From: Mucilaginibacter lappiensis
GTDB taxonomy: Bacteria; Bacteroidota; Bacteroidia; Sphingobacteriales; Sphingobacteriaceae
NCBI RefSeq assembly: GCF_900155965.1
Contig: NZ_FTMG01000005.1
Span: forward strand, 124,001-188,000
Direction: 5' to 3'
DNA: 64,000 nucleotides
The stretch's first letter is position 1; each line of letters opens with the position of its first letter. The position numbers and the translations under genes are program-made. Below the pieces are notes generated by a model. The model saw nothing but the letters and a program-made list of their open reading frames with translations, ran no database searches and had not been told where the DNA came from. Below, piece after piece: positions 25,254 through 33,939 of this stretch.

Positions 25254-25673
25254 TTAAAAAAGCTCGATTTGATTACTCTTAACAGAGAACTGCTGAAACC
25301 CTAACAAAATGTTAGCAACCTTCTCTTTGAACTTTGGACCTTTGATATAGGCTCGGGATAGGTCGCAATAATAATTTACGACTGGTGCATCATTCCATCC
25401 CATGACCTTGCACATAGTTTGACGTATACCGTTAGGTGCGCGATCAACACCTGATGCTAATAGGCAGGCTGGTGCATATGCTGTGTAAACTGTTGCAGCG
25501 AAAAGAATAGATTCATCGGTCCGATCCAATTCGGGATAGGTTTCCTTGATGCGCTCATGTATAGCCGGTATGATAGATGGCTGCGATAACATGGGTTGAC
25601 AAAGCTTAACAGCCTCCCTGTACTGCTCTGGTGAATTTTTGGCAAGCACTTTTGCCACTGTAGATAATTTCAT
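25254..25673 (-). CDS. hypothetical phage protein
   Basis: 139 residues, helical, starting MKLSTVAKVLAKNSPEQYRE. It contains a conserved-looking segment ILFAATVYTAYAPACLLASG followed by a basic region. Located next to terS; an accessory packaging role is possible but not shown. Confidence 0.65.
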   Translation of the reverse strand: MKLSTVAKVLAKNSPEQYREAVKLCQPMLSQPSIIPAIHERIKETYPELDRTDESILFAATVYTAYAPACLLASGVDRAPNGIRQTMCKVMGWNDAPVVNYYCDLSRAYIKGPKFKEKVANILLGFQQFSVKSNQIELF

Positions 25674-25849
25674 AGTTTTTTTAATTGTTCGTAATCGTTA
25701 CTAAACTCTAATTGCCCGCCTTGGGCTATGTATTCTTTGGCAGCATGTATCAGGATTATTGGATATCGTTGCTCCCAAACTTTTAGGATTGTACCTGGTT
25801 GCATGTTATCGAGATACTTTTTAATCGCTGGTGTAAGTATGCCTGACAT
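25670..25849 (-). CDS. small phage protein (59 aa)
   Basis: Reads MSGILTPAIKKYLDNMQPGT and ends DYEQLKKL, overlapping the next start by ATGA. Mostly helical, with a Trp/Tyr-rich middle (VWEQRYPIILIHAAKEYI). Tight overlap with its neighbour supports translation. Function unknown. Confidence 0.6.
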   Translation of the reverse strand: MSGILTPAIKKYLDNMQPGTILKVWEQRYPIILIHAAKEYIAQGGQLEFSNDYEQLKKL

Positions 25850-25853
25850 TCTA

Positions 25854-26330
25854 TTATGCAGCCTTTCTCTGCTGCAATCGTTTTATTTTTAAAGCGCTGA
25901 GCTCTTCCCGGTATAACTCCACGTTTTCAGCGACTGAATAAGGCGAAATGAACCGATTGAAGCCATGTAATGATTTGCCTTGAATAATGTATGTCACGAA
26001 GTAAATTATCTGCTCAGAAGTTCGGAAAACGTATGTGTCAAGTCCGTGAACCTTGTGCTGGGCATGAATTAGCTTTTGTTCTGAACTTATAGGTCCGTCG
26101 TGATCCTTAACCTCTATAAGGTATATTTTACCTTCCCAGATAAAATGAAGATCTGGTATGCCTGGAACGACTCCCTGTCCCTTTAGGATTGAAGCGGTTC
26201 GTTTATCGCGAAGCCCTCCGTTTGGAACATGATATAAACAACCGTACGTTTCAGGAAATTTGTTTCTGATTTCTGCAACAGCTAATTGTTGAATTTTAGC
26301 TTCCGAAAAATTAGTTTCAATGCCCGACAT
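25854..26330 (-). CDS. VRR-NUC domain nuclease
   Basis: 158 residues. The PD-(D/E)XK-type VRR-NUC fold is clear: HVPNGGLRDKRTASILKGQG, GIPDLHFIWEGKIYLIEVKD (catalytic D and ExK), then SSEQKLIHAQ. Such stand-alone phage nucleases are often found beside terminase and replication genes and are thought to resolve or process branched DNA. It follows a phage promoter box (26363-26400) and ends with a basic tail. Confidence 0.9.
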   Translation of the reverse strand: MSGIETNFSEAKIQQLAVAEIRNKFPETYGCLYHVPNGGLRDKRTASILKGQGVVPGIPDLHFIWEGKIYLIEVKDHDGPISSEQKLIHAQHKVHGLDTYVFRTSEQIIYFVTYIIQGKSLHGFNRFISPYSVAENVELYREELSALKIKRLQQRKAA

Positions 26331-26362
26331 GGTTAGAAATAAGCAAGGTTTTAATTACATAA

Positions 26363-26400
26363 CAAAGATAAGACTTATTTCTATAATTAATATATTAATA
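26363..26400 (-). promoter_or_regulatory. phage promoter box, copy 2 (before VRR-NUC and terminase genes)
   Basis: Core 26375-26400 (palindrome ATTAATATATTAAT) lies 4 nt upstream of the minus-strand -7 box TATCTTTG at 26363-26370. It differs from copies 1 and 3 at one or two positions in the core. Confidence 0.65.
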
Positions 26401-26732
26401 AGTTCGTTCCGTTAAATAAAAGTTCGTTCCAGAAAAAAGCGGGTTTAATGCATCAAAAAGGCAGATTTTGAATTTATGGAACGATGGAACGAAGAATTTC
26501 TCTATTGTATCTTACTTATGTAGAAACACATTATTGATGTTTGTATATTAAAATTTATAAGATGTATGTCTTTATTAAAAATACAATAGATACATTTAAA
26601 TAGTAAATTATTCGTTCCATCGTTCCAAATAGATAAAAAGTGTATTTAAAGTATTATAGAGGCACTTTTTTTAGAACGAAGCTTAATTAAATGTTCGTTC
26701 CGACTTCGTTCCGTGATGATGAAGTTCGTTCC
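26401..26732. repeat. array of TTCGTTCC repeats
   Basis: Seven exact octamers: 26403, 26423, 26611, 26694, 26705 and 26725 on the plus strand and 26486 on the minus strand. Three near-copies are at 26478, 26619 and 26673. Spacings of 20 (twice) and 11 bp. GGAACGATGGAACGAA (26478-26493) is an exact inverse of 26611-26626. Very AT-rich between copies, no ORF. Resembles replication-origin iterons or a multi-site operator. Confidence 0.65.
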
Positions 26733-26785
26733 AGAAGGGACAAAAAAAATCCCCTATTGGGGATTATGTAATTATCTTAAGAAAA

Positions 26786-27163
26786 TCAGTCCTGAGACTT
26801 AAACAGATATTTCATCACGAAGTTAAAGATGAATATTACATTGGCCGTAGACGTTGTTAAAAGTGCAATTATTACATTGTCAGAATATTGGAGTTTACCC
26901 ATTCCATACCACATAAAAATAAGCAAGACGAACATTAACCAAATAGCAACCAGCGTAAAGACTGAGTCTGCATATTTCTTTCTTTCTCTTCTATCTTGTC
27001 TTTGTCCTTTTAGCCTTTCTTTTGCGGCGGCCCTAATTTGATCAGCTTCAGCATTTCTTCTAAGGTTGTCGATGTAGCTAATTTCTTCTTCAATCGGTTC
27101 GTTAGCAGTAGAGTCCCCTTGTAAATTTAACTCTTCAGGATTTCTTGGCTCGGCCATGATCAA
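26786..27163 (-). CDS. two-TM membrane protein, candidate toxin partner of the Panacea gene
   Basis: 125 residues: a charged, helical N-terminal half (NLRRNAEADQIRAAAKERLK) and two transmembrane helices (about 66-88 and 96-120; SDNVIIALLTTSTANVIFIF). Such C-terminal SDxVIIALLTTxTANV proteins are common in phages and islands. It overlaps the Panacea gene by 4 nt (ATGA), typical of an antitoxin-toxin operon. A membrane-acting toxin is inference. Confidence 0.7.
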   Translation of the reverse strand: MIMAEPRNPEELNLQGDSTANEPIEEEISYIDNLRRNAEADQIRAAAKERLKGQRQDRRERKKYADSVFTLVAIWLMFVLLIFMWYGMGKLQYSDNVIIALLTTSTANVIFIFNFVMKYLFKSQD

Positions 27164-27630
27164 TAAATAATTTCCTTGAAATACTCTTTGATTCGTTCAG
27201 AATCAATAATGATAGATTGATCTCTGGGGTTGTAAACTTGCTGCCAAGGTGATCCAGGTAAATGTGTCCAATTAGACAAGCTGAATGCCGTTAAATTACC
27301 AGTAGCTTTCCAAGTGTAATCTAGTGCATCTCTTAGATCATCATCGAAGTCAATGTGGCACTTGCCTAATAAAGAATAAGAATTTAAGGCTTTTTCAAAA
27401 TCGGTTATAGGGTTATTTCCATATAACTTATAATCATTGTAAATCACTGGAACAACTGGCCCAAATTTCCAAGCCTGAATTTCCTCTTTAAACAGCTTCT
27501 CCTCCTTCCTTGCCAAATTGTAACCCTGAGCGAAATATGCCATCTTTTGTAACTTCATCTGAGTCACTGGATTACCTTCATCAATTGCTTTTTGAACTAT
27601 GGCTGCGGCTACTGTTGATGCTGAATACAT
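27160..27630 (-). CDS. Panacea (DUF4065/SocA-like) antitoxin
   Basis: 156 residues with the domain hallmarks TQMKLQKMAYFAQGYNLARK and EEIQAWKFGPVVPVIYNDYK followed by helices ending in SERIKEYFKEI. Panacea-domain proteins act as antitoxins for many unrelated toxins and are also found as phage GepA-like genes. Its immediate downstream partner is the membrane protein at 26786. No promoter box clearly seen. Confidence 0.88.
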   Translation of the reverse strand: MYSASTVAAAIVQKAIDEGNPVTQMKLQKMAYFAQGYNLARKEEKLFKEEIQAWKFGPVVPVIYNDYKLYGNNPITDFEKALNSYSLLGKCHIDFDDDLRDALDYTWKATGNLTAFSLSNWTHLPGSPWQQVYNPRDQSIIIDSERIKEYFKEIIY

Positions 27631-27726
27631 AATGCAATTATACTAAAATATTTAGCAACAATTTAGTAAAAAAAACTTAACTACCAAACTTTTATTTTAC
27701 ATGACGTAATTTTTATTTACATCTAT

Positions 27727-30243
27727 CTAAAAAGGACTATCACTCCCCCCTGCCCTTATAGCATCAATATCAACCTCACCAAACAATCTGCATTTAAACT
27801 CCCCATTAACAAACCTTATTTTCTTATCTGTAATATAGGATATTTTATTATGGTCAGCATAGGCCTTTATAGCCAGGTTAAGCTTCGCAGATGATGGCCA
27901 GTATGTTTTATGGACGTGGTTATCGTTATAGTAGGCCTCCATTGTTTTTTTAAACTCTTCATTGGTAATAAATCCTTTTACAGTCCAATCTTCCCAACTA
28001 TTTAAAACAAATGATGTAGCGTGGCCAAATGTCTGCTCCCATTGCTTCTGCCATCCTGTATTTGTAAGCTCGGTAGCAACAAGCTTACGGCCACCGGCAA
28101 TCCATTCCTGAATGCTGGTGGCGATCAAGTTATCATACCCTGCATAATCGTTTTCATCCCACTCATTAGGGAAGTGAGCATTAAAGTAAACATCCAGGCC
28201 GCCGGCTTTTGTGAAAAAATCGGTAAACTCAAGTGGTATGATACGGCGAGCCAAACCGCCATCAGTATTATCATAACTAAAATTAGTTTGCACAATAAAC
28301 TTTGGTGCATCTTTAACATCAACCTCAACTTCATCTTTGAAAAGCTTTTTCCAAATGAATGAACCAGTTGATGGCTCTTTAAGAAATGCGAAGTCAAAGT
28401 TTTTAGGTACGTCACTAATACCGAATATCTTTTGACCATTCCAGCTTTGAAAAAACTTTTCATCAAATTTCGCTTGTGAGCCAGGCTTGCTGGTGTAAGT
28501 TGTTGTAAGCTTTAGCAAATTACAAAACACGTTTTTACCGCTGCCGCCTCCTTGTTTAGGATCCGGACACTGCTCAGTCAAAACAATGATATAACCGGTA
28601 GTCTCATCTTTAAACTCATGGGCGAGATATCCTAATATCTTTTTAGCCTGATTAAAATCGGTTACAGCTAGCTTTACATACTCAATGTATTTACCATCAG
28701 CTCCATACCTATAATCACGTTTTTGAATGTTATGATCCCATATGAACCTATCCATCATATCATAACTGCAAAAATTGATATCATTAGCATCGATAGACAG
28801 GTACCCATTTTTATAAAGCTTGTAAGCATTATCTTTTGTATCGCTCAATATCAAATTCTTATCGATCTCGTTAAGCCTGGTGATGGTGAATGAACCAGCA
28901 CGTTGAATAAAGCTTTCATATGCATTGCAAATGTCTTCGTACAGATTAGCATCCTCCTCACGGATATAGTCCTTCAGGGAATCATAGTAGTATCGTTCAG
29001 TTCGCTTATAAATAATATTACCTATGATCTGGACTATATCTCCATTGAAGGTTTTAAAACCCAATCCGGCAGATACCTGGTAAATACCCTCTCTACTTAT
29101 GGTAAACTTGTCCTCCTCATCCTGCTCCCAAAATAAGCCGTACGGGTGATCTTGCTCGAGCGTTTCCCTTATTGACTCAAACTGAGCTTTAGCATGATGA
29201 CTAAAGTTACTTGGTATAGGCTGGCCCGCAGTCGCGCGTTTTTTTACAACCGCTTTTTCAATAGATGGCTTAACCTTACCAAATCCGCAAGAAACTAGGT
29301 ATTGATACGTAGCACGTTTATCCCCTGCAAATTTCAGTTCAGCCAAAACTGTAACTGGATGATAGCCTTTTGAAGCCTCCAGCTCTGTGGAAGATGTAAA
29401 AATGTAAAAAATTCGCTTTTCTACATTCCATGATGCTGATACACCTTTAGTTTTACCAGGGCGCGTAAACCATATAAAGTGGCCATTACTTTTAAACTCC
29501 TCCCAGCCAAACTCCTTTAAAAACTCTACGGGGTTACATGATCCATTGAAGTGATCCCAAGGGTTCTCTGTATAGTACTCGCTTTCTGACTTTGTAGGTT
29601 TATAAGCAGGAGCAATTTTAATTACCTCATTGTATGTCTCACAAAGTGATATTAAGCTACATCTTTCCTCCCAGGTTAAAATTGGAATAGGTCTATCCTT
29701 TGAAACTTCATAACCCAACGATGGAGGGCAAAGCACATAGCCTCCTTCGCCACGTGTTTCAATAAAGTTGTATGTTTTATTCTTTGGTCTTTCCTCTAAT
29801 TCCTGTTCAGTTGCTTCTCGGCCGGCAAGCTTTAAATTACCTGGAATGGTGCCATCGGAAACCCTGTATAAAATATGCCATCCTCCCGATGGTGTTTTAT
29901 GAATCCTTAACTTGACAAACAGTTCAGGATAAATGGTTTTGATATCCTGAAACAATATTGCATCGATACCACCACGGTATTTTACATCAATGTCAATTGC
30001 TTCCAGATTTCCGCTCACCTTTCCACACACAATGCCTACGGCCTCAGTCTTATGGTGCTCCATGAGAGCCCACAGCTCACTTTTGCCTATTGGCTTTTCT
30101 TGATACCTTTTCCAAGACCCAAAAGGAGTTTTAGCAACGCGCCCAGATTCCTCATCATCCTTATCACGAACGGGTATAACTGAAATCCCATCCAATATAA
30201 GCTTCTCAACTTGACTCCAAACAGCGGATAATGAAATACTCAT
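27727..30243 (-). CDS. primase-polymerase / SF3 helicase replication protein
   Basis: 838 residues. The N-terminal part (about 15-200) resembles the PrimPol bifunctional primase/polymerase domain (SVIPVRDKDDEESGRVAKTP, GNLEAIDIDVKYRGG, HKTPSGGWHILYR). The C-terminal half is a D5/SF3-type AAA+ helicase with Walker A GGGSGKNVFCN at about 561, then GQKIFGISDVPKNFDF and a sensor Arg segment GGLARRIIPLEF. It probably initiates phage replication, possibly at the iteron array to its left. Confidence 0.88.
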   Translation of the reverse strand: MSISLSAVWSQVEKLILDGISVIPVRDKDDEESGRVAKTPFGSWKRYQEKPIGKSELWALMEHHKTEAVGIVCGKVSGNLEAIDIDVKYRGGIDAILFQDIKTIYPELFVKLRIHKTPSGGWHILYRVSDGTIPGNLKLAGREATEQELEERPKNKTYNFIETRGEGGYVLCPPSLGYEVSKDRPIPILTWEERCSLISLCETYNEVIKIAPAYKPTKSESEYYTENPWDHFNGSCNPVEFLKEFGWEEFKSNGHFIWFTRPGKTKGVSASWNVEKRIFYIFTSSTELEASKGYHPVTVLAELKFAGDKRATYQYLVSCGFGKVKPSIEKAVVKKRATAGQPIPSNFSHHAKAQFESIRETLEQDHPYGLFWEQDEEDKFTISREGIYQVSAGLGFKTFNGDIVQIIGNIIYKRTERYYYDSLKDYIREEDANLYEDICNAYESFIQRAGSFTITRLNEIDKNLILSDTKDNAYKLYKNGYLSIDANDINFCSYDMMDRFIWDHNIQKRDYRYGADGKYIEYVKLAVTDFNQAKKILGYLAHEFKDETTGYIIVLTEQCPDPKQGGGSGKNVFCNLLKLTTTYTSKPGSQAKFDEKFFQSWNGQKIFGISDVPKNFDFAFLKEPSTGSFIWKKLFKDEVEVDVKDAPKFIVQTNFSYDNTDGGLARRIIPLEFTDFFTKAGGLDVYFNAHFPNEWDENDYAGYDNLIATSIQEWIAGGRKLVATELTNTGWQKQWEQTFGHATSFVLNSWEDWTVKGFITNEEFKKTMEAYYNDNHVHKTYWPSSAKLNLAIKAYADHNKISYITDKKIRFVNGEFKCRLFGEVDIDAIRAGGSDSPF

Positions 30244-30248
30244 TTATA

Positions 30249-31718
30249 TTATTTTAAAACGATATCTAAAAATTCAATTCTTTCTTCTGGTATTGGCTGA
30301 TGATCAAGCCATCCACTTTTATACCCCATTGAGGCCGCGAACTCTATTAAAAACCCTGGTGTTACCTGCTCCTGGGATTTAGCTACTCTGATCGCAAACA
30401 TCTTTTTGTTTTTTAGATTGGCGTATAGTGACAACTCTTTAGGTGTTAACTCGCTAATCTTCTTACCCGCGATAGCATCGAACCTTTTAGTTACATCTTC
30501 TGCTATTCCCGGTTCAACTATCCTGGGCTTTTCTGGAATCAGGAACCCGCAGTATTTACATTTCTTTGCGGATACTGATATCATGCTTTCGCATTTCGGG
30601 CATGTGGTCATTGCGGCCGCATCCTCTTTGGAATTGTTTTTTAATTTTTGATCCCACATATCCTTCCATGGATGATCAGCGAAGTATGCGCCGTGTCTGT
30701 CAAAGTTTGATCCGTAGTCAAGGCATCTGAAAAACATGCCTTCTTTTTTCCTATCACCACGGAATAACATCTGTAGGTAGATAATTAGCGAAGTAGTTGC
30801 CCTATACAGGACTATTAAATCAACAAGTGGAAAGTCGTAACCAGTAGTCATTCCCCCAACACTAATAATGATGTCTGTTTCGTCTAGTGTATCAAACCTG
30901 GCTACCTGGTAAACAGAATCTTTACGTTTGGTATGATTTATTGAACATTTGAATCCTGCAGTGGTCATTCTAGCGAAAACCTCGTCGGCATGTTCTATAC
31001 TTGCGCAAAACAACATGCACTTTTTAAAGGGATATTCCTTCAGATCGTTAAAAAGCTCCTGGTAATGGGCTTCAGTTCCAAAAAACTTGCGTTGACTAGT
31101 AGCAGTAAAATCACCGGCTTTTTTTTCAAGTTTATCAGTACCTTTTCCAGACTTTCTTTGTATGTGCTGATAATCACAAAGTATATTTTTATCTATAAAC
31201 CATTGCACTGGGTGTGTGGTGACACAGCTATTATAAAACTCAGGTAGATGCTTAGCATATCTATAATCAGGTGTAGCGGTGAATCCCAATCGTTTACCTT
31301 TAGTTAATTTTCTTAAAACGTTACTATATCTACCTGAATGACATTCATCAATTATGATATATAGATCACATTGTAACTTGTTGAACTGATCAATGATCGA
31401 TTGCCTACGTTCCAAAGTCTGGGTCATTGCAACATAAAAACAACCTTCTTCGATATGAACAAATTTTGGTGATTCATCGTTGATACCGACTGCAGCAGCC
31501 TCATTGAGGTTCTGGTTGTAAACATTTTTACGCTCTGTAAGGATTAGGGTAACACCTCCTTTATTGCAAACTTGGGTACCGATATAAACAAAAGTCTTTG
31601 TTTTGCCAGTACCGCCAGGTGATTGGCCAATGACGTGATCATGCTCCTTACATGCTAGAGCCATATCCTTAACAAGGGCCTGTTGGTAATCGTATAAGGT
31701 ATAATTTAACACCCTCAT
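30249..31718 (-). CDS. SF2 DEAD/DEAH-like helicase with Zn-ribbon
   Basis: 489 residues. Motif I GQSPGGTGKTKTFV at about 31-44, motif II IIDECHSGRY (DECH) at about 117-126, motif III GFTATP, motif VI LQMLFRGDRKKEG. A four-Cys Zn ribbon (CPKCESMISVSAKKCKYCGF) follows the second RecA domain at about 373-392. Phage-type UvsW or RecQ-like branch migration activity is plausible. Sits between the primase-helicase and the Dda-like helicase. Confidence 0.88.
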   Translation of the reverse strand: MRVLNYTLYDYQQALVKDMALACKEHDHVIGQSPGGTGKTKTFVYIGTQVCNKGGVTLILTERKNVYNQNLNEAAAVGINDESPKFVHIEEGCFYVAMTQTLERRQSIIDQFNKLQCDLYIIIDECHSGRYSNVLRKLTKGKRLGFTATPDYRYAKHLPEFYNSCVTTHPVQWFIDKNILCDYQHIQRKSGKGTDKLEKKAGDFTATSQRKFFGTEAHYQELFNDLKEYPFKKCMLFCASIEHADEVFARMTTAGFKCSINHTKRKDSVYQVARFDTLDETDIIISVGGMTTGYDFPLVDLIVLYRATTSLIIYLQMLFRGDRKKEGMFFRCLDYGSNFDRHGAYFADHPWKDMWDQKLKNNSKEDAAAMTTCPKCESMISVSAKKCKYCGFLIPEKPRIVEPGIAEDVTKRFDAIAGKKISELTPKELSLYANLKNKKMFAIRVAKSQEQVTPGFLIEFAASMGYKSGWLDHQPIPEERIEFLDIVLK

Positions 31719-31721
31719 ACA

Positions 31722-32897
31722 CTACCTGTTTATAATTACCAAGCCTGATGGACTTTTAACCCTAGATAGCGCTGTATAAAGTTGACCTTTACTAAAGCAG
31801 TCACGGGATAGATCTATTGTAACCTCTTCAAAGGTCAATCCCTGGCTTTTATGTATTGTTAATGCATAGGCAAGGCGAATTGGTATCTGAGTGATGCTTC
31901 CCACCTCTTTAAGTTCTAAACCATCCTGCGCTGCATTTAATACATATTCTTTTTTGGTGAATTGGATTGGCTCTAATGGATGCTTAACGCCATTTACATC
32001 TATAAATATGGAATCGTTAATAACACGGAAGATTCCAATTTTACCGTTTACAAGGTTGTTGTTTTTAGAATTGATCAGGTACATCACAGTTGCGCCATCC
32101 TTCACAACAACTTTTGATTCAAGGTTAAAATCAGTGATTTTTACCTTTCCTGTAATCATGGCATCAAAAACATACTCTTTGCTATTAATTGCTCTAAGGC
32201 CATCAATATTATATTGCGTAACAGTTGCTTTGTGTGGCGCAAGAATAACGCCCCTTGTTTCAGTACCTATAAACCTTCTGAAATAATCACTTTTGCCACC
32301 ATCACGGATAATATTTAGATTTTGAATAAACTCTTCATCAGTTTGCCTCAGCACTTCATCAAGCTCAATATCTTCAACTGCTAGTTTATCATAGATCTTG
32401 GAGTTGAAAAATTCCGACCCATCATATATGCCAAATAATACGCTGCGCATATTATCATCAATCACGGCGGGTAGCTGCTTAAGGTCTCCAATAAATACGA
32501 TCTGAATAGATTTTAGACTTTTACATCCATTCTTAACTAATGTCCAATTTATGGCATCGAGTAGATCAGGCCTCAACATGGATACTTCATCAATGAAAAT
32601 AACATCGATCTTTTCCATTAACCGGCGCTTTTCAGACTTGAAATAACGACAGGTTTCATATGTCAGTACCCCAAACGGATCAAGAGAAAACATGGAATGT
32701 ATCGTTTGTCCACCTATATTATTTGCAGCAATCCCGGTTGGAGCCAGGGCTACTACATTTTTTTTCTGCTTTTTTAATAACTCAATTGCGAGATTTACCA
32801 CGAATGACTTACCAGTGCCGGCCTTACCCGTTAAAAACACATTTTTCCCATCAAGAATAGATGAAAGAAAGAGTTCCTGTTTTTTAGACAATTGCAT
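31722..32897 (-). CDS. SF1 helicase, PIF1/Dda-like
   Basis: 391 residues. Walker A FLTGKAGTGKSFVVNLAIEL at about 20-39, QTIHSMFSLDPFGV, Walker B IDEVSMLRPDLLD, GDLKQLPAV (motif III) and the C-terminal SH3-like and motif VI region LTIHKSQGLTFEEVTIDLSR, LYTALSRVKSPSGL. A 5'-3' DNA helicase for replication or recombination. First gene of the leftward helicase operon, with a structured leader upstream. Confidence 0.92.
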   Translation of the reverse strand: MQLSKKQELFLSSILDGKNVFLTGKAGTGKSFVVNLAIELLKKQKKNVVALAPTGIAANNIGGQTIHSMFSLDPFGVLTYETCRYFKSEKRRLMEKIDVIFIDEVSMLRPDLLDAINWTLVKNGCKSLKSIQIVFIGDLKQLPAVIDDNMRSVLFGIYDGSEFFNSKIYDKLAVEDIELDEVLRQTDEEFIQNLNIIRDGGKSDYFRRFIGTETRGVILAPHKATVTQYNIDGLRAINSKEYVFDAMITGKVKITDFNLESKVVVKDGATVMYLINSKNNNLVNGKIGIFRVINDSIFIDVNGVKHPLEPIQFTKKEYVLNAAQDGLELKEVGSITQIPIRLAYALTIHKSQGLTFEEVTIDLSRDCFSKGQLYTALSRVKSPSGLVIINR

Positions 32898-32921
32898 ATT
32901 TAGGGGTGGTTAATTACTATT

Positions 32922-33040
32922 AAAAAACATCATTACCCCCGCAGGCAATAGTTTAGCGACTTTGGAAACCCGCAAATGGATGCGTGGTTGACCTACGGAG
33001 GTAATGATTAAATATTTTGTGGTTTTGGTCGCTAAACCGT
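32922..33040 (-). ncRNA. structured leader or small RNA with interleaved stems
   Basis: Minus-strand transcript from the -7 box at 33045-33052. Stem 1: 33028-33037 with 32951-32960 (10 bp perfect, GTTTAGCGAC). Stem 2: 33000-33008 with 32929-32937 (9 bp perfect), followed by GTTTTTT. The stems are interleaved as in the RNA at 12.7 kb. It ends 25 nt before the Dda-like gene, so it may be an attenuator leader. Confidence 0.5.
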
Positions 33041-33044
33041 GTTT

Positions 33045-33085
33045 CAAATATACAAAAACTTATTTCTACAATTAATATATTAATA
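33045..33085 (-). promoter_or_regulatory. phage promoter box, copy 3 (before helicase operon)
   Basis: Core 33060-33085 lies 7 nt upstream of the minus-strand TATATTTG (33045-33052). Same 26-bp core as at 16996 and 26375. Confidence 0.62.
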
Positions 33086-33089
33086 AGTT

Positions 33090-33587
33090 TTAAGCCAATT
33101 TTAGAAAAAAAGTATCGTTAGAACGTTGCCCGCTGATCTTTCCTTTGAAAGTACTACGGTTCATTCCGATAGAATCAGCAGCTTCATTATTTGAAAAATA
33201 GTAGATACCTGTTATCTGGTTCAGAACGATCACCCGGGCGCGATAATTAAACCTGACTTTTTTTAACGCAACCTTTTGCTTTTTACCAAGTTTCAAGAAC
33301 TTTGCGCGGCGCTTAATAACTAATGTTGAGCAAGCTAAAACTTCTGCCATTTGCTGAATAGCCAGCTTGTTCCAGTTATTGTATATAAACCAATCTCTGA
33401 ATCCATAGTTAACTTTAGACTGCATGATCATTTCATGAATAACCGGTGCACAGTAAAGATTTATAATGGCTTCAATCGAGCTTACAGATATACCGGTGGT
33501 ATTTGATATAATTGAAGGTGTTTCTTTCATGCCTATGTATCTTTCGATGATTTCTGCGTTGCGTTTTAGGAGTTGTTGAGGTGTCAT
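33090..33587 (-). CDS. hypothetical HTH-like phage protein
   Basis: 165 residues, basic, with two HTH-like segments (IIERYIGMKETPSIISNTTG and KLAIQQMAEVLACSTLVIKR). The C-terminal stretch resembles an AP2- or homing-nuclease-like DNA-binding tail (NNEAADSIGMNRSTFKGKIS). Possibly a phage regulator or endonuclease-associated DNA-binding protein. Its 3' end abuts promoter box 3. Confidence 0.6.
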   Translation of the reverse strand: MTPQQLLKRNAEIIERYIGMKETPSIISNTTGISVSSIEAIINLYCAPVIHEMIMQSKVNYGFRDWFIYNNWNKLAIQQMAEVLACSTLVIKRRAKFLKLGKKQKVALKKVRFNYRARVIVLNQITGIYYFSNNEAADSIGMNRSTFKGKISGQRSNDTFFLKLA

Positions 33588-33703
33588 GGCTTTACTTTAT
33601 CATAATCTAATTAACATTCCTGGGTGAAGCCTTCACTATTTCTGTTATTGAAATAGGTTATAAAATATTTCATATCTTCATATTGGTTAATTACTATAAA
33701 AGC

Positions 33704-33937
33704 ATGAAAGAACCATTTGACGAAATAGAACTCGACCGTAGAAATCAACTTTTTAATGCATTGATATTTATCCTTAGAAAGCAACATTATCCAGAGATTA
33801 CCGACAATTTCATTGCCATTGAAGGAGAACCGGGTAGGCAGGGGAACGAACATGCTACCATTTTTTTTAATCCTGAAATTAGCGACGATCACCGGAAAGA
33901 AATTCAAAAAATTTACCGCTCTGTGTACAATTATTAA
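33704..33937 (+). CDS. small cytosolic protein on the plus strand (77 aa)
   Basis: Starts MKEPFDEIELDRRNQLFNAL. Acidic and well balanced (no runs), ending EIQKIYRSVYNY. The overlapping minus-strand frame (33611-33943) has odd composition and is considered the shadow. Convergent with the PcfJ-like gene, 2 nt away. Family unknown. Confidence 0.5.
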   Translation: MKEPFDEIELDRRNQLFNALIFILRKQHYPEITDNFIAIEGEPGRQGNEHATIFFNPEISDDHRKEIQKIYRSVYNY

Positions 33938-33939
33938 TC

